This document shows positions 24,765-36,700 of a DNA stretch of 64,000 nucleotides, in pieces. Within the stretch, counting starts at the first letter, position 1, and each line of letters opens with the position of its first letter. The DNA comes from Amphibalanus amphitrite (lineage: Eukaryota; Arthropoda; Thecostraca; Balanomorpha; Balanidae): contig NW_024882187.1 in assembly GCF_019059575.1 (NCBI RefSeq), positions 1 through 64,000 of the forward strand. Reading direction: 5' to 3'. Below the pieces are notes generated by a model. The model had not been told where the DNA came from, made no database searches, and saw nothing but the letters and a program-made list of their open reading frames with translations. Position numbers and translations under genes: made by a program.

Positions 24765-27700
24765 GTGAGTCAAAGACTCCGGTCGCGGAGGACCGGCGAA
24801 TGAAAGTGGTCCTCGCTGCCGTGAGAGTGTTTCTTTGACTAGAATCGAACAGCGTGAAGCAAGGAAGTTTCACTGCCATATCCGCTATCGCATAATCAAT
24901 AATTTGAGAGTAATCTTCTTATCTATATCTATATCTATTCTTAGCTGACGTTTAATGCATAACATCATTGCTCTATCAGGTTATTTTCTGTAACAGGTGA
25001 TCACCATGTCACTCTATACTTCATACTGCGCTCAAGTATCGAGGAAATTCTCGTAACTCCCATCCCAATCGCTGCCCCAGTCAGCTGGGGCATTCCACGT
25101 CAAATCGAACAAAAATCGGCTGTTTTGCACCTTACCATCAGCGATTTCATTATAAATTTGTGAGCGAGTTCCTGTGTGGCCCCGGACATTACATTGATGT
25201 TTTTTGCACATTCTGGCCACAGGTCTTCTAAATATAGGGCATCAAATTTTTACAAAATGTTGAATCTTTATATTTTTGAACGACCATAACTTTGGTTGTA
25301 CTTGTTTGATTTGAATGAAATAAACCTTACTGTTTAGGTAATTTCTTAAGCATTTGTTTAGAATTGCACCTACTTAAATATATGACCTTGAAATTTGCTT
25401 AACTCTGTTCTTAAGCACAAATATTGAAATAGCAAAAAACACGTCACCTTCGATTTGGCTCATTTTCATATATTTTATTGCCTACCATATTCTTAACAAG
25501 CTGTGAAAAAATTAGAGTGGGCCATTCATAAGTTTTGAAGAAAATTGCACATATGCAAACGTATGTTAGCACGCGCAGTGGAGGGGGAAGAGCGAATTTC
25601 GCCCACCCCTCCTGTTTTTCGCCAATATCTCATAAGATTAATGCGAAATTAATTATGGCTACCTGTCAAGAATTGAACTGGACATCTCATCGTGCAAGCA
25701 ATAAGAAAATCGGTTCACAACTGTTCTAGTAATAGCGGTGTAAAGTGAACATCCTGTCGCCGCAGCGACGCGGCGACTCGGCAACCGCCGCCGACCGCTA
25801 CGCGCCGCCTGAATTGTAGACTGTGCCGGGACGGAACGGAACGGTTCCGTCTTTACATCGCGCTCCCTACCGCTGATTACGTTCGATTCGCGTCAAATTT
25901 TGTGAGAAGACTAAGAAATGTACAGGCAATCTTATGGTGAAAGAATTTTGAAAATCGGTTGGTAAACAATTGAAATATGAACGTGTAAACACAAAATTGT
26001 GATTGCTGCGTTTCCCGCATCGGCCGAGCCCGCCTCAGCCGGCGACATTTTACTCTTAGCAGGCCTCTTACTGCCATATTTATTATTGGATTAACTAGAA
26101 ATTCCCCATAAATACTAAAAAAATGTATGTTCTTTCGTATAGTGAAGATCAAAAGACGTGAAGATATCGTTGGGTGATAATGTTTTCGTTGAATTTACTT
26201 CATGATGCATTTCCACACGGCTCAAAATTCACCGCAAAATACCGTTTGCCTGAGACACTTTTACTATGGTTTGACTACGATGAATGCTTGCCTTGAATGC
26301 TTGACTACGATGACTATGCATTTCCATTCTCGCAGAGTTTGGGATATCACTTATCAGCAATCATTCATTTCAGAAAGTGTACACAAGCAAGCATGTCTTG
26401 ACTCTGTCTTTCAAGGTCACGCGCGGTTGCGTGATGTTGATGCATGAAAACGGCGTTTGCCGCGAAAGTTATGAATGGCCCACTCCAATTTTTTCACAGA
26501 TGGTTAGGAACATTGTGACGGACATAATATGTAAAAATTACTCAAATCGAAGGTGACGTGTTTTTTGCTATTTAAATTTTTCTGTTTTAATTCAAGGTCA
26601 ATTGCATTTCAAGGTCACTTCAATTTAATTTTATAATTAAAAATCAAAGCCTTATCAATTGCCTATAAGACCCTGTTAATATCATTTTGATACCAGAAAA
26701 GGAACCAGAGTTATAGCCATTTAAAAAATTGATGTGTGGCATTTTTCGCTATATTCGATGACCTATATCTCAGCGATACGTTATCAAATTTCGAAAATAT
26801 TATACTTAACTCAGTTTTGAACCATGCCCAGTCTGCCTACAAATTTTCAGAAAAATCGAAGGGGATGACGGATTTCGGTGTTTGATTTGACGTGGAATGC
26901 CCCAGCTGTTCGCTCCACGCTCCGCCTGGCCGCGGCTGGTCGGCGGTATTGGCTGTCACTGTGCCGTATTAGTGGCTGATGTAGCGCCGGCTGGCGGCCG
27001 CTCGCGGCGGTCGCTCGCGGTGCCTGTAACACCTCCGGGGCTCTGAACTACACCCCCCAGCCGGGGCCCGGCGGCGGGCGGACAGACCAGGCCGCCCCCG
27101 GGCAGGGACATCAGCGGAAACCGGCCATCACGGCCAATCAATGTGTCAGCAGCGGCGGCACTGACAAATGGAGACAGGGCACTGACGAAACACCTCATCG
27201 TTCGCCAGAATGTAAAGACATTTTACCTGTCTTGTTTTGCTTTGATTAATGATGGGAGGCTTAATGGCGCAATCAGAAGAAACTGAAATTAAAATAAAGC
27301 CATATCACACTACTTAAAAAAAATCCGTTAATGCAGAGTCGTATCATGGAAGCCACAGCAAGGAAACGATTAACGATTTTTCTTTTGACATTATGGGAGT
27401 TTCTCGCTTATTCAGCTTTTTTACAGGACCAATATCGCTATGTAATATTTGCTCCATTTTGCTTGCTCACATGTTTCCTTCACTTGATGTAACTTCTTTC
27501 CACCTATCACCATCAGAGCCACAAGGCCAATTGATCCCTCTCGTCTACCGAGTAACACCGGTACTCCCCAGTGACGCCGTTTAGTTATACCCCTCTGCAG
27601 GCTGTCGGCTGGGCAGTGTTACCCAGTGAAGTTGTATCACCCAGTGACGCGGTGTTCCCCAGTGACACCGTACCATCTCCCGGCAGGTTGTCGACTGGGC

Positions 27701-30700
27701 AGTGTTCCCCAGCGAAGGTATATCACCCAGTGACGCGGTGCTTCCCAGTGACGTCATACCCATCTCTCTCTGCAGGCTGTCGACTGGGCAGTCCGGCAGA
27801 GCCGTCGCGGTTCGAGAGAGTCCCCGAGAACCTCCAGCCGGGCACCCACGTGCTGGTGTTCGAGGCAGAGGGAGCCGCCGAGCTACAGCTGAGGCCCGTC
27901 AACAAGGTAAGGTGGTGATATCCAGCTGGGTGGGGTAAACAGCGCAAAAAATAGTGTCACATCAACATCGTCAACCACGCCGTTTGCCACCTTCCCCGTC
28001 CAGCAATAAACTATTAACTGTTATCTATTAACTGATTTATGAAAAAACGTCTTCATACCTATCTAAAGCCCTTTTCCCCCGTCCCCTCCAATTTCCTCGG
28101 TTCCGTTCCGCCGCAGCCCCGGTGACCGTCACAGTATGGTGCGCGCCCTATCGCCGGAGGGGGGGGGGGGGTGTTTTTGTTTGTCTCATTGCGCAGTCTC
28201 TCGGAGCGACCTCAGGTATTCACCGTCTGTGGCAGTGGCCGTCTCTTCCTCTCGGCACCAGCGGCCATGACCGGCACAAAGCACAGACTCGGCACAGAGC
28301 TCAGAGCGGCCGGGATGTGTGGCAATCGGCACTGTTTGTGGCAGGCAGATAGGTATTTTGAGGCATTTTTCTTAATGAGCGCTTCATTATTGTAGAAATA
28401 CCGACTACCGTGCATGCTACCTGACATTGATCATGCTCTTAACCCGCGCACCGACGGGGGGGGGGGGGCGGATATCCGCCCCCCCCCTGAGGTTTTTCGC
28501 GAATAGCGGGAAACCGCAGCGCGTAGCGCCGCGAAATTTGGTATGACTATTCCCTCATCAATTTTACACATGGTGTGCAATTTTGAACCTCCTACCTTTT
28601 AAGGTCAGGTCACCAGGTCACTTTGAATGACCCAACCTCAAGTCACTTTTTTGCAACTTTGTCACCGTGCCAGAGCTACAGTAGATGTCGGAGGCCTTTG
28701 AAAGTCGCAGGATGTTATTAGGTCATTAGTAGCTACAATTTGTATATCTCGGAATTTTGATATCGGTGACCTAAGGTCAGGTCAATTTCGCGACCTCCCC
28801 ATTATAAGTCAATGGGGGAAAAATCAACTCCCTGCTTTTACCACTAAAACGGGTCGGAATGGCCACATATACCATTCATGACTTCATATACGATCGACCG
28901 ACACTACCTTGAGGTCTGTTTTGCTGTTGGACAGCTGTGAGGTCATGTGACGTCATCAAAGGTCACCAAAGGTTTTTGGCCAATAACTCCGTACAGGAAC
29001 AAGATACAGCCGCGTGGATGGTCTCATTGTGTTCAGCTCGTCAAGACGCATCGAATGGTATACATGATGAACCTCGAGGTCACGTGACCTGAGGTCAACC
29101 TTTGACCTTGACCTTTCGAGGTCAACATATATATCATTCGATGCGGATTGACGCCATTTTGATTGATGCCATTTTGACTTTTTCGACCCCTGTGACGTCA
29201 TCTTTGACCTGACCTGAAAATGACCTTAGTAAAAATTGTAGATCTTGACCGTGCGTATCCGATGCCGTTTACCGCTTGTCGCTATCTTGCTTCGTTCTCG
29301 AGATCTCAGGGGGGGGGGGCGGTCATCCGCCCCCCCGTCGGTGCGAAGTTGGCGCAGACCCCCGTCGGTGCGCGGGTTAATTGATCCACCATAGCGCATA
29401 ACATTCGCACTCATTTAGCGAGACGCGTGGCTGAAGAAACGCACGTATTTTTCATAATCAGAAAGCTGCATTGGTGTTGTGTGATCGTTTGAGTGCCTTC
29501 TGCAGAGGTGTCCTACCGAGCTCCCCTCACGGCGTGCGTTCGTTTCAGGACGAGGACTACACGGACTATTTCCGGCCGGTGCTGCTGACCAACGACACGG
29601 CCGGTCTGGTGGTCTCCCAGCCGCTGACGTCACTGGTCCGGAGGCAGCAGCCCGTCTCCGTGGCCAGGTTCCGGGTGTTCTGCGCCAGCCGGCCACCGTT
29701 CACGGTGAGCAGAGAGGAGTGTCAGAGGGGTCTCCCAGCCGGCAGACAGTAGTGTTAGAGGGATCTCCCAGCCGGCAGACAGTAGTGTTAGAGGGATCTC
29801 CCAGCCGGCAGAGAGAAGTGTCAGTGTGGTCTCCCAGCCGGCAGACAGTAGTGTTAGAGGGATCTCCCAGCCGGCAGACAGTAGTGTTAGAGGGATCTCC
29901 CAGCCGGCAGACAGTAGTGTTAGAGGGGTCTCCCAGCCGGCAGACAGCAGTGTTGTGTCAGGGGGATCTCCCAGCCGGCAGACAGTAGTGTCAGTGTGGT
30001 CTCCCAGCCGGCAGACAGTAGTGTCAGAGGGGTCTCCCAGCCGGCAGACAGTAGTGTTGTGTCAGGGGAATCTCCCAGCCGGCAGACAGTAGTGTCAGTG
30101 TGGTCTCCCAGCCGGCAGACAGTAGTGTCAGAGGGGTCTCCCAGCCGGCAGACAGTAGTGTCAGTGTGGTCTCCCAGCCGGCAGACAGTAGTGTCAGAGG
30201 GGTCTCCCAGCCGGCAGACAGTAGTGTTAGAGGGGCCTCCCAGCTGGCAGACAGTAGTGTTAGAGGGGTCTCCCAGCCGGCAGACAGTAGTGTTACAGGG
30301 GTCTCCCAGCCGGCAGACAGTAGTGTCAGAGGGGTCTCCCAGCCGGCAGACAGTAGTGTTACAGGGGTCTCCCAGCCGGCAGACAGTAGTGTTAGAGGGA
30401 TCTCCCAGCCGGCAGAGAGAAGTGTCAGTGTGGTCTCCCAGCCGGCAGACAGTAGTGTTAGAGGGATCTCCCAGCCGGCAGACAGTAGTGTTAGAGGGAT
30501 CTCCCAGCCGGCAGACAGTAGTGTTAGAGGGATCTCCCAGCCGGCAGACAGTAGTGTTGTGTCAGGGGGATCTCCCAGCCGGCAGACAGTAGTGTCAGTG
30601 TGGTCTCCCAGCCGGCAGACAGTAGTGTCAGAGGGGTCTCCCAGCCGGCAGACAGTAGTGTTGTGTCAGGGGAATCTCCCAGCCGGCAGACAGTAGTGTC

Positions 30701-33700
30701 AGTGTGGTCTCCCAGCCGGCAGACAGTAGTGTCAGAGGGGTCTCCCAGCCGGCAGACAGTAGTGTTAGAGGGGTCTCCCAGCCGGCAGACAGTAGTGTTA
30801 CAGGGGTCTCCCAGCCGGCAGACAGTAGTGTCAGAGGGGTCTCCCAGCCGGCAGACAGTAGTGTTACAGGGGTCTCCCAGACGGCAGACAGTAGTGTCAG
30901 AGGGGTCTCCCAGCCGGCAGACAGTAGTGTTAGAGGGGTCTCCCAGCCGGTAGACAGTAGTGTTAGAGGGGTCTCCCAGCCGGCAGTATATAGTGTCAGA
31001 GTGTTCTGCGCCAGCTGGCCCCCGTTCACGGTGAGCAGAGACTATATAGTGGCATCAGTATTTATATCGATTCGGTAGACTTCATGAGGATAGTATGTTT
31101 TCAGAACTTGTTTCTCAAAACGGTTTTCAGTATTTTTTTACCACAGTAATTGTCAGCGACACTAGACACTAATGAAATATTGCTTTTACTTTATATGCAG
31201 TTGCGTAGCACGACTTCTTACTTTTGTTTGCTTAGAATAGAATGCAAAGGTAAGAAAAAATAGTGAAAGTAAGACGTCATGCATGAAGGACTGTTTTCTG
31301 TGAATGGTTATCATGGTCAGCAGCTAATCGTGAGTGCGAGAAATGAGCTGATCGTCTCGCATTTCGAAATGTCACACGACAATCTACTAAACACTTTTTC
31401 CCACCTCAGTATTTAAACAGTCATCAACATTCGAGTTTACAAGATGGGATAATAAGGGAAATTCGTTCCGAGCTGAAGCAGACCCGATAATGGAAAGTGA
31501 GGTCGTTATTATAGTCGCGCCTTACAGCAGCGTTCATGAATATCTACAGAAGATGCCAAGCCTCACTGAAAACTCCTCATTAAAGGAGTTACGCAATAAT
31601 GCTGCAAATATGCGTAAAAGTCGCACATTACCACTGAACTGCGCGTATCACGTAACTCCGCGCCCTGAAATTTGACCGTCGTCGTTTCCTTCTCATGGGA
31701 AACTGAGCCTGTCAACTTAGTAGGTAAATTGGGTGGCCACCAGGGTGGTTTCAACACATCCCTGGATTGGAAGATTGCGAAAAGACTTTCGATGAAAAGT
31801 GGGACTGTCGGCTGATATTTTGTTAAAGACCGCATAGCCCCTCATGCTATTGTCGTATAAAGACACAACAGGGTGGTGTTGTAAGTCATATATCAATATG
31901 GTGTGTCATGCAGGGACTGCATCCATTTTCAAAAGAAGAGAAAAAACATTAGGTAATGCCATTAAACTGCCTAAGCAATACCATTTCGCAAAACCCACAT
32001 AGCGGCACGATCAAAATATTATACATAAAGATGATGTGATGCTCAAAGTTCAATCTGTACCTAAGTTACTCCCGTCATTAATCTTATCAGATCAACCAAT
32101 GGCTCCAGTACGGTAAACTTTTGATGTCAATGTTTGAACAAGCAGAAGGGAACTCAGCGTGTCTTTCGATCACTGTCTTGTGTCAGTTTTATGCAACCGT
32201 CTATATCAGAGGCTGTGTCATAGGCGAGGTACGCCACGGGCTGTGTCACCGGCTGTGTCAGAGGTGCACTGTGTCACCGGCTGTGTCAGAGGCGCGCTGT
32301 GTCACCCGGGCTGTGTCACTGACTGTGTCACAGGCTGTGTCACCGACTGTGTCAGAGGCGCGCTGTGTCAGTATGTCACGGCTCGTGCTCCGTATCTGTC
32401 CATCTCGTCCTTGGCCCCATCCTGCGCCTCTGCTCCCCCCGGCTGCAGATAGCGCCAAGGTCCCCGGTGTCGTCCCTCACAAACACTCCCGATCCATTTC
32501 TAACGACCGTCTGACGTGTGCCGGGGTCCCCCCGCCGTACCCCGGGTCACGGGACCGGGGGGGGGGGGGGCAGATAGCGGCGTCCGCCCGGCGACCCTCA
32601 CCGCCGCCCCAGGGTGAAAGTGACCATCGGGGTGCTAATGTGACCGTCACACGCCCTCCCCGGCTAATGTGCTGTGACATAACGCGATACACGGCGCCCG
32701 CCAGCGTGTCATCTAATACTCCGGCGAGACGAAAGGAAAACAACTTTCATTGTGTTTCACGGAGGTGTGAAGTCGAAAAGGAAAATCCTCTGATAAGACG
32801 GCATCGACTGTAATAGCCGTTTTCCCGACGGCCATCTGGTACACCTTTGGTGCACATCTGGTACAGATTAGGTGCAGATTTGGTCAAATCAGGTTCAGTG
32901 TGTCTCTTAGCAGCTATCAGCTAGGGTTGCACTAATTGCTTATATGCCTGCTTTGTCATATTATCAGAGAGCATCATCGATTAAAACACTGAAATAAATT
33001 CAGAAAATGAAGATATTTGCTGTAAAAGAAATTAGGTGCAGATTTGGTCAAATCAGGTGCATTCACCGGATAGCCCGTCGTGAAAACGGCTAATATGTGT
33101 TTTAGCATTGAATTATTTTGAGTATGGATGTTTCGAGTCGGCCAATTTCAAAGAAACCCATATGAGCAGTTACTTAAAAAATCGCAAAATTCACAAGCTT
33201 GATAACAGCTTGGCGCTTACGCTATGCAAACCGTGCTACTCTCACTCAATGAATAACAAAGCCCGCATCGCTGGTCTTCTCGCTGGACATGGTAGAACAT
33301 TCGTGCTAAATTCAGATTGAAATGACGGCACGTCTTGCGCTCTGATGGTGACGTCTCTATCGCAACACTCGGTAAATAGGAGCGTCATTGGCGCGGACTC
33401 AGTCCCACGCTGCTCCGATAGCTCAGTAGGGAGTAGCGTGTGGGCGCGTGTGAGCTGCACCGCTGGCTGCCTGAGGCCTGGCGTGTGATCGTTCGGCCTG
33501 AGCACAGTGCACAGCCGCCCGACAGCCCCGCCGGGTCTGTACCCGGGGCTGCCGCCGGCGCCGGGGGCTGGGGTTTGCATCAGCAGCGCGCGTGCTCCAT
33601 CACTGAAGCCCGCTTCATATCAGGATTGTTGCAGTCGCTGTGGGCTGCACACGCTCGGTGTCGTTTGAGTGCCCTCCGGACAATGTGGAGCAGGCGGCGT

Positions 33701-36700
33701 GGGGAAACGGTGGACATAATGGAGAATAGTGCGCAAATGGACTGCAATCCAGCCGTTGTGATGTTGCAGCCTGACCTTGCGGACGCTGAGCAGTGGACAG
33801 TCCACAATGGCAACAGGAGGCGCTGCTCTATGGACGCAACTCTTCTATGTCGCGACAGAAACGAAGTTGCCTATAGGTGCTCAGTTGCAACTTGCAAGGG
33901 TCTTGGGTCAGCGTAATCATCATCGGCAGGCAACGCTGTTGACATTCACTGCTTTCTGCATTGTGATGGATTCGCTGACACATTGCAATTTTGAAACAAA
34001 TAGTTGATCTCAATTGGATGTCAAATACCTACACCCATGGTTTTCATCAGTGGATTGCCATTTGTTAAATAGCCGAAGTTATGTAGGCTGCAATAATCTT
34101 TTTTACATATTTTACCTAGCATGCATTGTGCTTCCAGCTTTGTAAAGGTATTAAAACAGTATCAGGAGAAAGCTGCCGAAATTACTAAATTTAACTGTTG
34201 ACGCCAAATTTTTCCTGTGATTTTTTTCATCTAAATTTCCCTTTGAATGTCTGTAGCCTTTTCTGTCCCTGCACATCTGTCATCTCTGTCTGTCTCTTCC
34301 TGTCTCTACCTCTGTCTGTGCATCTGTCTCTGTATCTATCTGTCAGTGTCTGTCTGTATTTCCTCTGTTTGTCTATCTCTGTCTGTCTCTGTCTGCCCTT
34401 GTCTCCCTCTGCCTGTACTCGGCCAGCCTGGCCGGGTGCTCGCCGCTCGGTCACGAACAGCCCGCACTCTGCACCTGCCGACCCGCGCGGCGCATCTGCC
34501 CACCGGTTGATCGTTAGCGCGTCACGGCCGCGCGCAGCATCACGCTCGTCACGGACTGCGTCACGGTCCGTGAGCGCCGCCGTCACGGCCGGCGCCGTGC
34601 ACGGAGCGCAGAGTGCACCGTGTGCATGGCCGCTGCCCGGGAGCACTGACTTCAGCGGGGCACGGCCGGCCGGGCATGGTGATGGTGACAGAATGGCTGC
34701 GGTGTGAGGATGGTTTAGTGCCCTGGGAGGGAGGTAGTCGGCGGGGGTACGCACCGTACGGAACGGTCAGATCTGAGCTGAACTTTGGGCGGAGGACGGG
34801 ACACTGGACAGGGAGACACGAGACTTTGCGGTGACTTGGATGGACCCTGTTGGTGCTGTTACCGCTAGATGACAGATGTTTAACACCAACTGTACAATCA
34901 ATGCCAACTTTCATGTATTGCAATCAGTTAGAAACACAACTGACAAAAAGCATACGAAGTATGCAAACATAAAACTCAGCAATATATTTTACATGCGATT
35001 TAATGACTTGTTTTGTTGATCAAAGTGATTCTAAAAGCGACTGTTTGACCCAATCCGCGAATACTTGCTGATCGAGATTTTATGCTGCTGGGTACCTACC
35101 GATTTTGATAAGTCAATTTTCATATAAAGTGCACCTGGGCAAGACGGTTTCGTGGGAATATCCTGGTATGTGTGACTGAACAGCAGTGCTCGCCGAAATG
35201 TGCATTGTTCACACAACAGAGTACCGCTGCGCCAGTAAAACTCTCTGCGGAGGTCGCTGCACTGCCAGCGGATGTCACTGCCTGTCAGTGAGATCAAACT
35301 TAGACCATACGGGAATGGAGCTAGGAAGGTCGCAAAAATCGACCGAGGAATGATAATTTAAATATTTAACGCTGATTCAACAGTGACGATTACGTATTTG
35401 AGTGGGGCGTTCCTTTCAATCGTTCCAGTCCATTTGAAACGAGCCATCATTTCCTCGCAAAATATTTTATGATTGAGAAGCTGGTAGGAATGACCAAGAA
35501 GACTTCGATTTTGAATTATATTGGCCCGTTACTCTTATCTGCAACTACTCTCCCATGCCTGATGCACGCTCACATGGAGGCTCCTGCCGAATTGTCTGTT
35601 TATATTTACCACACATGAGATGCACATCGGGTAACTTTAAGCGGCTTACATCTTCCAAAATAAACTGTTTACCACACTTCACAGAGCCGCCGCTGCGTTG
35701 CGGTCTGATCCGCGTGACAACAGCCTCAGAGACAATAGCGAGTCTTCTGCGCCGGGTTCACTGCATTGTGCCGATCTCCCTCAGAGGAGAGAAAGACAAT
35801 CCGCACCGGAGGTGCTCCTTCTCCCTGAAGCCGAACTGAAGCGTTTCCGGGCCAGCGAAGATGAAAGTGCGCCTGCTCATTGGGCTGCGCATTAGTAGGT
35901 GTTTGGCAGACTCCGGCTTCAGCTAATGGTCTTCAGACGGTCGCTTTCGCTGCCAGAATGAGTTGGGCATAGAAGTGCAATGGCTGACAAGCTCAACTAT
36001 AGTCAAACAACGGCGAAAGTACTTTCTCATGATCGCGCTACGTTTCAGTGCTGTTCTGTCCTTTGAGCTTTATCTTTTATTTCACCCTCAATGTTTCGTA
36101 TGGCATGTTCATAGTTAACCAAATTATTAGGTCTTGGTAAACCACCAATGGCAGAACGTGTAAACTCACGTGAGACCTGAATATCTGACCACATAACTCA
36201 TTGATATGCTTGCTAGAGAACACTCCCACAATTAATTATGCTTGTAAAAGGAGACGGGCCGTAAATTGTGACACTCAGCTCCCGTCACACATTGCAGGGA
36301 AATGTAGTCCAGAGACTCGCATTTCCTCTGATTGGGCAACAGCCTTCGCACTGTGCACATTCATTCAATGCAAAGAAGTGTACGGATGCGTCTGATCCAT
36401 TATTGGGTGGTCCAATATTGATTCATTATGGATTCAAATAAATTTAAGCAGTAGAAAGCTGCTATCAATATGTAATTTAGGTTTTTATCTTTTGACTGTT
36501 CATCTGCCTCTGATGACAGCAGTTCCCTCCATCTCAACCTTCTCACCTCAACATGACACGACTCCAAGCTATCCGCGAGGAAACTGTCTTTTTTCCCCGC
36601 AGCGCAGCTCGTCGCCTGCCCTCAGTCTGTCAGTGCTCTCGTGCCGCCGCCGTGACTGGCCGTGAAAACCCTCCGTGAGCCACCCACATAAATCTCCAGC

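Noticed and set aside
29716..31010. CRISPR-like direct repeats
   Set aside because: Units are contiguous without unique spacers and the genome is eukaryotic.
29716..31029. Open frames of 11-residue repeats on both strands
   Set aside because: The 33-bp period alone keeps frames open; the frame linked to exon 3 is closed.
32121..32813. 230-codon ORF in intron 3
   Set aside because: It starts in GGCTGTGTCA repeats and runs through GC-rich sequence; no domain, and the reverse strand is equally open.
33413..33500. tRNA-like A box TAGCTCAGTAGG
   Set aside because: No matching B box or cloverleaf could be formed, so neither a tRNA nor a SINE can be claimed.
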